Notes under the pieces: model-generated
Databases searched by the model: none
Told to the model about the DNA's origin: nothing
What the model saw: only the letters and a program-made list of their open reading frames with translations
From: Vermamoeba vermiformis
Taxonomy: Eukaryota > Tubulinea > Echinamoebida
DNA length: 63,822 nucleotides
Direction: 5' to 3'
Assembly: GCA_045837725.1 (NCBI GenBank)
Contig: JBEWZL010000182.1
Location: 1 to 63,822, forward strand
In this document: positions 48,001 to 59,212 of the stretch, piece after piece
How positions within the stretch are numbered: position 1 is the stretch's first letter
Layout: every line of letters starts with the position of its first letter
Program-made: the position numbers and the translations under genes

Positions 48001-50339
48001 AATCAAAGTATTGGTACGTGATAAAAAGTCATCTAAGTAATGACTGTGCTAACTTTGTTACGTAAGATCCAAGAAAAAGAATTGTTAGAGACTGCCTTGA
48101 CCACTGCTAAACATACGATCTCGGTGTTAGAGCAGTCACGTGCTGCCGCTGAAAAAGACAAGTCTGTTCCGGGAACTCCTCGCAACGATTTGTTAGATAC
48201 AGCCAACAAGTACGTGATGCAATATTAATACGCGTATTAACGTTGATTCTAACTGCTCTATGCAGGAAAATATCGGATCTGTCGAATTCTTTGGACCAAC
48301 AAGTCTCCGAGAACTCACTTTTGAAGAAGAAAGTTTCTTTGCTCGAAACCGATGTGGATAAACTGAAGGCTGAGAACGCGAACAAAGAACGCAAAATGGA
48401 ACAAGAGCGACAAAAGTCTAAGACTGCAAATGACACGTTGAAAGCGCTTAAGAAAGAGTTGAACGAGATGAAAATGGTTCAGCAACAGATTGCCTTTGAC
48501 AGCGAAAAGACGTTGAAAGAGGCCGAGATCAAATTGTTGACCGAACAAAATCAACGATTGAGCACACAGACTGACTTGGAGCGTAAGTCAAAAATAATTT
48601 CAGATCTACTTGCGCCGTGTACTTTTCACTAACGACCTTTGCAGGACTAAAACGCGTTCTTGTTGAACGAGACTACGAAGTCAAACAGCTGAACGAGAAC
48701 TTATCTAAAGTCACGTTGTCGTTCAAAGAAGAATCAGCCAAACGCGCCACGACCACGAAGCAACTCGACGAGAATTCAAAGCGACTAACAGAGCTGGAAA
48801 AGAACATTGAGTCTTTGCAAGAAGAAAACTCAAAGTTGAAAGCTATGTTGAAGAATAATAAGAACAATACCAGCGCTAAGCCTGCAGCCACGACGGATAT
48901 TAGCGGAATTTCAAAGCTGAGCGAAGCCGAGAAGGTAAGTTTCATGAACGAGAAGATCTACATCCGGATGCAGATCAACTTTTTTTGTTAGATCTATGTG
49001 CTTACGATGGTGATATTGTAGGAGACATCGACTGCGCTTACAGAGTTCGTGCGTCGATTACAACAACGTAGCGGTCGTGTCGTCAGGCCAGTGCAAAGCA
49101 GCAGCCTTAGCAGTGGTCAAAACAGTCCGCAAGTACCAGCAAATAATAACGCCCCGAGTGGCACTATGGACTCAATTTTGCATTTTTGGAAAGAGGTACG
49201 TTCAATAGCTATTTTTTTATTATGCACACTTTCGTAGTGAGCTAGGCAACAAATTTTCATTTATTTTTTTCGAACGAACGAGGTTCTTGTTGATTTTTTT
49301 CACTCGATTTTTTGGGCTTGGGCGTCACTGCGATAATTATGTATATTATTATATTGACTAGGGCTAACTAATATTGAGTTCCAATATTAAAAAAATTAGA
49401 AGGATATTTTTTGCAGAGGTTTCCGGCGCCTAACAAAAACGAGTTCAAATTCAACAAGAACAACTAAGTTCACCTAAAAATTCAAATATTTATTCCAAAA
49501 ATAGCAAAAAAATCAAGCAATTTTATTTATTCGTTTTTTGTTTAGGCGCCGAAACAACCTGAAAACAACAAACAAGTTTTCACGCAACAACAAATGTTTT
49601 TATTCTCCGATTTCTAAAACTCCGAGAGACCCGCAACCAACGCCCTGAATAGCCCGTGTTAATAGTGACCGACCAACCCTCCCATTTATTTATTAGAAGA
49701 TTTTGAGTTAACCGTCGCGAACGGGATCCGATCGAGAAAATTTAAATATTTTCTTATGGATCCGTTCAACGCGGTTAATTTCAGTCTTCAATTACAACCA
49801 TTGTAAATTACTACGCCTTATTTTTGTGAAAAGTGTAATATAGTCCGACTTTCCATAATTGTCTTGTAAAATAAATCATTGAGGCAATTTCAAAAAAGCT
49901 AATAATAGATCTAAATATTAACTAATATGGACTGGTCTTATAATCATTTAGTTATAACTTTATCGGATCTAACATAAACTTTAATTAGGACGTTACAGAC
50001 ACGAGCAATATGCCTGTTGAAAAAGAAGGCTGGCTGACGTTGCAAGAGCAAGAAGACAAGTTCAAAGTATGGAAGAGGCGATGGACAGTTATTAAGGCCA
50101 ATAGAATGTTTTATTACGTCGATCGGCACGCGAAAGATCCGGTTTCGTTTGTTAAACTGAACGGATGTAAAGTTCAACGTGCGGATGAGCAAACGAGAAA
50201 ACCAAATTCATTTCTCATCGTTCATAAGGAGAATGAGAGTATTCAACCAGCGAATTATATCTACACAAATACAGACGAGCAATGTCAAGATTGGATCGAC
50301 TTCCTAACGAAAAAATTCAAAACTCTGGAGGGGAAGTAG
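45072..50339 (+). CDS. Kinesin (kinesin-1-like) with probable C-terminal PH domain
   Basis: This is an N-terminal microtubule motor. ATG 45072 (MGDAS), then an intron of about 400 bases. The motor has [18 protein letters not shown]-loop [13 protein letters not shown], switch [18 protein letters not shown], switch [19 protein letters not shown], and [20 protein letters not shown] before the neck. A Pro/Ser/Thr linker (46980-47260) is followed by long coiled coils through 48940. A tail [20 protein letters not shown] precedes an intron of about 790 bases (49197-49987), after which the frame continues [40 protein letters not shown], and [20 protein letters not shown], a complete PH domain. The kinesin-1 IAK tail motif is not visible. 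The PH exon also has its own ATG (50010), so a separate gene is possible, though GTACGT/TTAATTAG borders keep the frame. Confidence 0.85.
49416..49560. repeat. MITE-like inverted repeat inside the long kinesin intron
   Basis: Two arms face each other: GGTTTCCGGCGCCTAACAAA (about 49418-49437) and TTTGTTTAGGCGCCGAAAC (about 49537-49555). They are imperfect inverted copies of about 25 bases with roughly 95 bases of AT-rich sequence between them. The shape is that of a small non-autonomous DNA transposon or a long hairpin. I see no clear target duplication. Confidence 0.4.
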
Positions 50340-50512
50340 GAGAGATATTTTATATGAAAGGCAATAAAGCTAGAATTCAACATGCGTATATATATATCTT
50401 ATTAAGGATCTGGATTAATCCATGACATTTTTTTCTGAATTTGGCAATTTTTTTATTCTGATTGTCGCGGTAAATTCATTTAGTATTTAGTTTACTGGTC
50501 GTACAAGAATAA

Positions 50513-53212
50513 TTACTTGCTTGTTTTGTCTTCTTCGAAATCCACAGGTACCCACTCGCCGTTCACAAACGCTTCGTTGTACAGCACCGCACGATCGTTG
50601 ATAACGGCGCCAGGTTTGCGCGCACAAGCGCTTAAGTTCTGCAGCATTGTCTGACAATGGGAGTCGGAAAAACTAAAAAAGAATAAGAGTTATTTTTCAC
50701 TGAAAATTATTTTCACTGAACGGTTTATACCTTGTCGCATTCATATTAATATGCGAGTATATTCTGAAGATTATTTTCTTTTGCAAATAATTTTGTCGCC
50801 GTGTTATTATCGTGCTGCAAATGACCTGCTTTTTGTGCTGTTACAACGTCATTGCAGTAAATCATTGACGTCCTGCAAATAAAAAAGAATTCGTTAAATT
50901 TCTGCAATTCTTCTAATGACCGTAGAGAGTTTTTCCGCTGTTACCTTTTGTCTTTAGTTTGGTTCACGCAAATCGAGGAATAAAAGCTCAAATCAACCGC
51001 TGGCTCGACTTCAGCAATGGTTCGAGTGAAATCAAAGAGTGCATTGAACGGCACTCGTTCAGGCAATTCTTTTGGCAATGTCTTTGAGAATCCGTCCGGC
51101 GATACGATCGAGACCTTGATTGGCTTGGTGATATATTGTGATTCAAAATCTATCAGTCGCGTAGAATGCCTTTGCGAATAAATGAACTTTCCAGGGCTAA
51201 TCTGGCGACCGAAAATATTAACGAAATTCTTAGAAAAAAAATCGAATTTCAAATCTTTTGTGCTCTGTCGCTTCGGAATATTTTAAAAAAATATCCTAAG
51301 CCATCGTTTCGAATAGTGTATCAAAATTAAAGTACTTACTGCGCGCAAATTTGGAGCAGAGCCGTATTCGGTAGTCCCAATAATTTCCAAACAGCACAAG
51401 AGCTGTCCGTTGTGGCTATCAAAAAAATACAAATGTGTTCGTTTGAAGTACGCGATCACGTGCTCGAATATTCTGACCGATGATTGGTTATAAAGATGGC
51501 TTGCCGTAGCGTCCAAGTTGTATTGCAGCAGGATCTCGCCTTTGAAATTTTTGAGCACCCATTGAATGCCATTCTCGGTGTGTGAACCCAAAAATACCTA
51601 TAGTATAGTATAACCATTAGTATTATTAGCAAAAAGCGAATTATTTAGAAATCACTAAAAAATTTAAATTTAGTGCTTGATAACCCTAGTTTACGTCGTG
51701 CTTGATACGATTACTAATTATTTGATATATGTATTATTATAGATAATAACAATGCTTGCTGGGCACATTATATTTTTAATATATGAAGGAGGTCACATGC
51801 TTAGGCATTGAGCGGTAAGCCCAAAAAGTGATGACTAAATCGTTGGCAAAAACCAACTTTTTATGCCTTCGGGTTCAAAAATATCATAGATAATATGCAT
51901 AATATTAATATAGAGATTAAGTGGCTTACCTTATTATCAGCAATGGCCCAATCGAGTAACTTGCTATTTTGTTCGAAGAAGACCTGATTGCCAGTCTCGG
52001 TGTCAATGACGGTCAAGCGCAATGTGTTATTGTTACGGAATCGCACAGTTCTCGCATAAGCAATGTATTTGCCATAGAATTGAAATGGCAAATTAATGCC
52101 ACTGCCAGTCTCGTTCATTGCTTGAAAATGATGTACCGTTCGTTCTTTCAGATCCACGACGTAAAAATCGGTATTTCTGTTGAATACGATATGTTAAAAT
52201 TTTTATTGCCTAATAAGGAAATATTCCGTACTTACGCGTTCAAGCAAATTGTATCGTAATTCTCGACTTCATTATTTTGCATTACTCCGGTGTTGTTCCC
52301 GACTAGAATAATTAAATATTAATATGATTAGTCTTATTATATATTATAGAAGCACATACTTTTATCAATTGCTATATCAAACGTTTCTCCAGTTTTGCGA
52401 TCCACAACTGTAAGCGGGGATGTACCGTAAGTAGCAGTATGGGTGACGTATCCACCCTAATATGCGATAATTATCATAATATTCATATTATAAATGTTAT
52501 TCTTACGGATGTTACGATATAATTCTTCGTTAACAAAACGTTGGGTTGATCAAACTGGATTCGTTGTCGTTCGCCAGTAATTAAATTAACGAGCTCATGA
52601 GCGAGAAATGTCGTCGTAGAATAGGAGCTATATATTATTAGTATAATAAATTACGTGATTAGGGCTATTTTTGGACATACTAATCCTGCGCTTCGTTTAT
52701 GAGCGTGATCAGGGCTTCATTGCCCGCAACTGAACAGCTGTGCGTCATGATATTATAAAGAGTAAGACTTTCTTTAGTTTGAATAGCCCGCGATAAGCAC
52801 CTTAGGCGCAAAGAGAAGTTAGCAAACGTTTTGCACGATGCGCATCTGAACTTACTTTTTTTCTCGCATATTTCTTCGAACACGATATCTCGTCAAAGCC
52901 ACGTCGCGCCAATTTTCCGTATCATTTGTGGAACTACAACTTGGAAAGTGGCGATGGGCAATTTCCTATTTATTTATTTACATTTTTAATTCAAAATAAA
53001 TCAGATAAAATTCGGGTAATTTATTTGCAATGGGAATGAGTAAATAATATAATTAACTTATTATGGAAAATTTATCTTACCTTCCAGAGATTTTTATTTT
53101 TGAGGTTGTCTTGAAACGATTTGCATGCTTGCTCGAGCCTTACTATTGACGCCAAGTCCAAATCAATAATAATAATGGCAAATAATTCGAGGGGAACGCT
53201 GATCCAATCCAT
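50513..53212 (-). CDS. F-box protein with beta-propeller-like body
   Basis: ATG at 53212 starts an F-box: MDWISVPLELFAIIIIDLDL then IVRLEQACKSFQDNLKNKNL, and after an intron of roughly 90-130 bases NDTENWRDVALTRYRVRRNM. Later exons look like propeller strands: KLVNLITGERQRIQFDQP-type, GGYVTHTATYGTSPLTVVDR, LPFQFYGKYIAYARTVRFRN, NNTLRLTVIDTETGNQVFFE, EGIQWVLKNFKGEILLQY-like, HVIAYFKRTHLYFFDSHNGQ LLCCLEIIGT. The last exons carry SQYITKPIKVSIVSPDGFSK and end VNGEWVPVDFEEDKTSK at 50513. F-box plus propeller is the usual design of SCF substrate receptors. Repeat sequence is WD/PQQ-like but degenerate. Confidence 0.7.
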
Positions 53213-53565
53213 TTTGAACGTTAGTGTTCTCGATCAGATTATGACAGAAAATAACTGTCATTTAAATTATCTTCATGAAGAGTGGAGCATAGCAGCTCTT
53301 GGTCCCAACTCTAGCAGGGGCGTGGCAGGAATTAAAAGCTGCGATCATGATCGTTTTGTTCGATCGGTAAATCCGCTTACAAGTTGGGACTAACGTCCAA
53401 AAAATTCCTAAAAATATTAAAGACCTAAATTAAGAATGGTAAGATTTTAGCCCTTCACTCCGATTGTCTTCTGCTAGCAAAAAATACTTATTTTTCTAAA
53501 TTAATTTTTTTTACAGCAATTCAAGGACCTTGAATTTGTCCTCGCGCCCATATCTGCATTTAATT
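53213..53565. promoter_or_regulatory. Divergent promoter region
   Basis: Space between the minus-strand F-box gene and the plus-strand small genes. It contains an open plus-strand frame (53121-53393) that overlaps the F-box exon and is its shadow. T-rich tract near 53500. No separate gene seen. Confidence 0.4.
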
Positions 53566-53818
53566 ATGAGTGATATTTACACGACTGTCACCGAAGCGAA
53601 TTCAGATCTGTCAGAAATTCAACAAGAAATTGATTTTAGGCCCGATCATTTGACTTACTACCACCAAAGAGGTAATATATACAATAACATCATAGTTTAA
53701 CCGAAATAATGAAATTAATCACTATGAAATCGACATTGAATTGATGCGCTGCACAATACCTTGTTTAGGCAAATTTTGCACGCGTGATTTGTGTTGCTTT
53801 TCGGGGTTATTGCAATAA
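53566..53818 (+). CDS. Small upstream reading frame, stop directly followed by next start
   Basis: ATG 53566 encodes MSDIYTTVTEANSDLSEIQQ EIDFRPDHLTYYHQR. An intron of 97 bases (53672-53768, GTAATA...TTTAG) leads to GKFCTRDLCCFSGLLQ and TAA 53816-53818. The next ATG is 53819, with no base between and in the same frame. The first exon looks truly coding. Either this is a tiny protein of about 51 residues, a leader frame of the next gene, or the splice model is wrong and it is that gene's first exon. Confidence 0.4.
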
Positions 53819-54271
53819 ATGGAGGCTAGTGATCATACGAAAGATAAATTGAATGATTTATATGAGCAGATTCAAACCGAAAGACGACGCTATGTGGAGC
53901 TGAGGCACATCTACAAAACGTTAACTCGAGAGAAATTCCTCGTAACTGGAGAGGAGCGACAAGCAAAAATTGCCGAGCAAACAGCTGCTCATTTTGCCCT
54001 AACTAAATTGTCTGTTAACATTTCCAACTTAGAGTATGAGGTATCGTTTTTTAATTTTTCTTTATTATTTATTAACGATAATCCATAGTACGGCAAAATG
54101 ATGCCAGAAATAATTAAACAACGTTTAGAAGCACTGCTCGATGCTATTGATGAAGGAGGCTGGTATTATCGCAGGATCCATCTGCCGAGTCCCGCGTTAA
54201 TGAAAAAATTGGTCAAAAAAATTAAGAGCCAAAAACGGAGGCTAAAAGAAAAAGGAAATGACGCTATTTAA
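53819..54271 (+). CDS. Small coiled-coil protein, unrecognised
   Basis: ATG 53819 starts MEASDHTKDKLNDLYEQIQT ERRRYVELRHIYKTLTREKF, a clear amphipathic coil, and continues HFALTKLSVNISNLEYE. One intron (GTATCG...CCATAG at about 54040-54088) leads to YGKMMPEIIKQRLEALLDAI, GGWYYRRIHLPSP and a basic ending KKIKSQKRRLKEKGNDAI. The total is about 135 residues. The basic tail could bind nucleic acid. No family recognised. Confidence 0.6.
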
Positions 54272-54758
54272 TCGTGTATATTTAGGATAAACATCTCCCA
54301 ATTTAAACTGCAAAAATAGTTCTGGGATCAATCCACTTACCGTTACCGGTAGTTTTGGCAACTAGTCCGTTATATGTTGACCAATCAATTCAAGGTGCGG
54401 TTAGTTTGTTAAATATTAATGGTGGGTAGTACCACAAGATCCGAACTCATAAAGCTTCTTCTTCTTTTGCTTCGATAGTTTCAAAAGAAGGTGTAAACGC
54501 GAATGATTTTCAAAAACGCAATGGCACTAGCAATACTATTCAAAGAAGTTAAGTCTTGTCCGGATCGAGCGCGAGAGAGGATCGCGCAATCTTACTACCT
54601 TACGGAGAGCTTCCCTAATGATAGGGAATTTCATTAACAAAATCATCGTATCCAAAGTTTGGTAATTCGCCCTAAATAGAAGGCGAGCACGTGATCAGTT
54701 GAACTGAAATTTAACTTTAATTTTATTGTTCAATTTCAATTTCTGAAATAGCGAAGCA
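54272..54758. other. Intergenic region
   Basis: Short coding-like scraps occur on both strands (minus FTPSFETIEAKEEEAL near 54435-54485; plus SKEGVNANDFQKRNGTSN near 54480-54535), but neither has a start codon or neighbour that makes a gene. An inverted element ACCGTTACCGGTAGT lies near 54340. Otherwise nothing I can support. Confidence 0.35.
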
Positions 54759-55074
54759 ATGAACCAGATGCAACAATTTAATATTAACCCAGCCGACCTT
54801 ATGCCCCAAGAAAGGGCGGATGTAATTGCTGGTAAGTACGAAATATTTAACCAACAGCATAATTATAATTATCGAGTACTGTCGTGCATTATTAATTCAA
54901 TTACTAGAATTACGAAATGTACAGGAAGAAGTACACGCGGGGATGAAAGAGTTCTTAAGTCGTCAAGAGGAGCGGCCGCACGATCCGACATTAAAAAAAA
55001 TTCTGAAGGACATTACCAAGTTAGACGACCATATAAACTCCAGGAGAGCTTTTTACGGAGACCCAGAAGTATGA
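54759..55074 (+). CDS. Small helical protein, unrecognised
   Basis: ATG 54759 encodes MNQMQQFNINPADLMPQERA DVIA, then an intron of about 76 bases (GTAAGTAC...ATTACTAG) and ELRNVQEEVHAGMKEFLSRQ, EERPHDPTLKKILKDITKLD, DHINSRRAFYGDPEV, stop at 55074. About 82 residues, acidic-basic mixed helices that look like one coiled-coil hairpin, as found in many small complex subunits. AATAAA polyadenylation signal just downstream, near 55125. Confidence 0.6.
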
Positions 55075-55172
55075 GGAAAGCAATGCGTACCAGCCATTTG
55101 ACGAACCACTAGTTTTTCCTTTTAAATAAATTGTTAATGCAAAGATTTAAATTTTATTTTTTTTTTGGTTTT

Positions 55173-55452
55173 TGTTGGACGAATTTCTTTTCTAAACTCC
55201 ATGCGCGTTGTAGAAGTACGATCCAGTGTTGATCGAGCTCGTACCGAAACAAAACTTCTTAGAGCTCATTTGGCATTAATCTATCGGATCGGACAACCGC
55301 GCTTTCATCATTGACGTTGAGTGCTTCGCTATTACTTCTGTTAGAGCTCCTTCAAGGTACTCGTTATGTGATGAGACAAATATCTCGTGTATATCTCGTG
55401 TACTTTATATAAATAAATGACCGTTCACACTACCACAGAACGGGTCATAACA
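55173..55452 (+). repeat. Probable 5' LTR of the gypsy-type element
   Basis: Bounded by TGTT and AACA, with a TATA box and the primer-site-like sequence directly after. The partner LTR is outside the window, so the left boundary is inferred from the terminal TG rather than from a second copy. Confidence 0.5.
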
Positions 55453-58400
55453 TTGGCGCTCCCACCTGACGCCCCTATCTTATATTTTACAATGGATTGG
55501 AATAATACGGATTTGTTTTCTCCGCGTACCCGAGATGTGATCTCACGATTCGCGCAACCAGACCCAAACATCGACGGAGATAATTCCTCAGAGCATGGAG
55601 ATGATGGAAATATTATTTCGAGCGATAATACAGCGAGAGAACTCGAATTTCAAACACCAACAAAATTAAATCCAACCGGTACAAATAATTTTTCCGCTGG
55701 TACAACTGTGGGAAATAATACCACGACAGCAGAAACAGTTCCAGAGACATTAGTGAATATTTCTGAAGAAGAAGAAATTGATATTGCCAGCGAAAGTACT
55801 CCCGCATCTGCATTAAATCTGGAAGATTATCGAAAACAATACATGGACTTGTATAATTTACACCAATTGGTACGTCAAGAAAATGCTCAATTAAGAAACG
55901 ATATTACTCGCATCCAAAGCGAAAACAACCAACTTAAGACCGAAGTCAAAACACTCAACGATAAATTGGCTGGCAATCGTCGATTGAAGGACGCTATCGC
56001 AGACACCAATTGCAAACCGTTCGATATGGTTAAACAAAAGGATAGCACCGCGTGGTTGGAATCGTTCTACAGCCTTGTCCAATTTCACAAGTTATCAGCG
56101 AAGGAACAGTTGCTCATATTTGGTCGTAAATTGGCTGGTGGCCCTTTGAAAGCATGGAATGGAGCATCACAAGAGTTCAAACAAGACATGGTATCAGCTG
56201 CTAAATGGCTTGCGACAAACTACATCGCTCCTGAAAGCAACATGGTCAAGCAAAGCGAAATATCGAACGAGAGATGGGACCCTGAAAAAGAGACTTTTAA
56301 TCAGTTCTACACTCGCTTCAACTCTCATTTTGCATCGTACCCGTCGTCAGATCCCGACAAGATCAAGTATTTGCTCGATGCCCTCCCAGAACACGTGAGC
56401 ACGCATGTACGTACGAACATGGTCTCGATGATGACAGATTACTCGCGACTCTCAAGCGCAATGGTCAATTTACCATGGAGCATTATCATCAAACCGAAGA
56501 CTGCGAAAACGAACGTGACTGGAACCGTGAATGCTGTAACTCAGGTAAACGATACCGAGACTACTCAAAATAATAACAATCAAATCGATGACGTAAATTT
56601 CATTTCTACCCGTGGTAAGCCAAATTTCCGAGGTAACCCCAACCGAGGTAGACCGTTCCCTCAACGTGGGAAACCAAATTATTCGCAGCAATACAATGAT
56701 AACTGTGGTAACCAACGAGGTTCTTTCAATCGTCGTCGATATAACAATAACAATAATCAACAACAACAAATGCCTCAAAATCAAAATCAATACCTCCCTT
56801 TCGTACTTCCTCAAGCCCTTCCGTTTCAACCATTTTACACGTTACCAAACATGAATCCTAACTTTAACGGCAATCCAAATCAAACATATAATAATAACAT
56901 GATGCCGAACTTTAACGGTAACCCAAATCAACAACAAAACAACAATGGAAAGAGGCAGGGAAATGGCAATCAGAGCAGTTAGACGTGGACTCTGAGCTGC
57001 TCGTTAATTTAATTCAGTCCACGAAATTACCTTTCGTAACGGTCAAATTATATAACACTAATATTCAAGCATTAATTGATACTGGAGCATCAGTCTCTGT
57101 TATCAATAACAATTTCATTAATAAGTATCCCAATATCATTTTATACAACACGAGACAATATACATTACGAGTTGCAAACTCTGAGATTATATATGCGAAC
57201 AAATACGCGCAATTCAATATTGAGATCAATGACGTATCGATCCCTGTTACAGCATTATATATCGAGAATTTCAGATTCGATTTATTACTTGGAATGGACA
57301 CGCTCACTACCGCTAAAGCTGAGTTAATGATTGCGAACAAAGTTGCGTGGACAGCAAACGAGATTAATATGATTGATTGTAGTAACGATAAAGAATTTGA
57401 AATTGCGCTCTATTCATGTAATACGATTAAAGTGCCAAGTCGCTCAGGAATTATTATTCGATGTAAATTTAGTAAGGAGAACAACTTGAAAGTAGGTGAC
57501 AATTTGTTGATCGAGATGTCTGATTCTCGGCATCGCGCAGTTGTTGGAAGACAGATGGGGGTTGTACGTCCGAACAACACTGTCGATGTGTTCGTGACTA
57601 ACTCTGAGAACCGAAACACTTTAGTTTTGCACAATAGTCTAGTAGCGCGAGCCACGCGAAACTTTAGTGTATGTCTAGACCAATATGGTTTCGAAATTAT
57701 TCTAGACGACAATTCGGCAGAGAATAGAACGAATAGGACTAGAACAACGGATTCAGATGATGATGCGTCCGCTAATACCCCTCCCGTAACATCGCAAAGT
57801 CTCTCGAATCCAATGTTCCGTGGGAATGCGGAAAGGACTAAGGTTATCCTCGCGATGGAAAAAGTACATCAACAGGATCGTGTCTCCCTTCCTGCGTCAC
57901 AGTCCCCTCAAATTAATCCGAAATTAAGTCGCAATGAAATCGAGGCACTAAAAGAATTCATTAAAGAATTTGAAGACGTATTCTCGTCCGAATTAAAAAC
58001 TACAACGGATAAAGTAAAACACGAAATTCAAGTTACAGACGGCCCTGTTAGGTCTAGACCATTCTCTAAATTATCGCCGTCAGAGCGTAAAGAAATAGAT
58101 GAATTTGTCCAACGCATGTTAGACAGTCAACAAATACGACCATCTAGTTCTCCGTGGTCGTCGCCTGTCTTATTAGTAAAAAAAGAAAGACGGAACAAAA
58201 CGTTTTTGCATTGACTATCGTAAATTAAATGCTGTAACAAAGAAGGATGTATATCCTCTTCCGAGGATCGATGACGCGTTGAATCATTTGTCGCACATGA
58301 AATATTTTACAACGTTAGATCTAATTTCTGGATATTATCAAATTCCAATTCGCGAAGAAGACAAAGAAAAGACTGCTTTTACAACACATTCGGGTTTATA

Positions 58401-58950
58401 CGAATTTAACGTCATGCCATTTGGTTTGACCAACGCACCTGCTACTTTTCAAAGATTAATGAACATGACATTAGCAGGATTAAATTGGAAAACTTGTCTT
58501 GTCTACATAGATGATATATTAGTTTTCTCGCGCACTTTCGACGAGCACATGAGTAGATTACGCGAAGTATTCGATCGCCTTCGCGGATCAAATCTAAAAG
58601 TTAAACCGTCAAAATGTAGATTCGCTTATTATGAAACAAATTATCTCGGGCATATTATTAGCGAAAAAGGAATTAAACCAGACCCGGATAAAATTAGAGC
58701 AATTTCGAGTTGGCATGAAGATCGCATTAAAGAAAGTGTCACTCAAGTGCGCTCATTTTTGGGTATTTGTAATTATTATCGTAGATTCGTTCGTAATTTC
58801 GCGCAGAAAGCTCGCCCATTAACGGATTTATTAAAGAAAAATAATACTTTCGAATGGACTGCAGAATGCTCTGCAGCATTCAATAGATTAAAAACGTGCC
58901 TAATAAGTCAACCAATTATGCATTATCCTGATTTTAACAAACCGTTTATT
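55173..58950 (+). mobile_element. Gypsy-type (Ty3-like) LTR retrotransposon, broken and interrupted
   Basis: The probable 5' LTR is 55173-55452 (TGTTGG ... CATAACA, with TATATAAATA near its 3' part), followed by a primer-site-like TTGGCGCTCCCACCTGA. A gag-type frame runs 55492-56982: coiled coil, capsid-like helices, then an Asn/Arg/Gly-rich tail instead of zinc knuckles. Next come an aspartic protease (DTGAS near 57085) and a reverse transcriptase with the YIDDILVFS active site near 58500. The RNase H start is cut at about 58947-58950 by another element. The copy looks broken: about one break in the pol part plus the insertion, and its 3' part and second LTR are not in the window. Fairly young, since the frames are still long. 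Confidence 0.85.
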
Positions 58951-59155
58951 CATGCAGCGACATTGCCCGAAGCAATTAGCGTCGGAATATTCGAATTCAC
59001 AGCGAGTGAAGAATTCCGACATTGCCCTGGTTGACAAGTGACAGGTGTCACGTGACTTGCCGAGGAGAAAACGAAGCAACGCTACAACCGTCATTGTCGA
59101 CGTTTTAGCAAACAGAGCACCACAACAAGCTTGGTTTGTTAAATTATTTTTTCTT
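58947..59155 (+). repeat. Split direct repeat A1
   Basis: A 209-base repeat that looks identical to 63481-63689. It contains a near-palindromic GTGACAGGTGTCACGTGAC core near 59037-59055 with a CACGTG box. Confidence 0.9.
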
Positions 59156-59212
59156 ACGTATTTATTTGTTGTCTGTTATCAATTTTGCAATAAATTTGCA
59201 TCCGTTCTCCTC

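Noticed and set aside
50010-50339. PH domain as an independent small gene
   Set aside because: It has its own ATG, but GT-AG borders keep the kinesin frame and there is no clear promoter. I kept it as the kinesin tail with reduced certainty.
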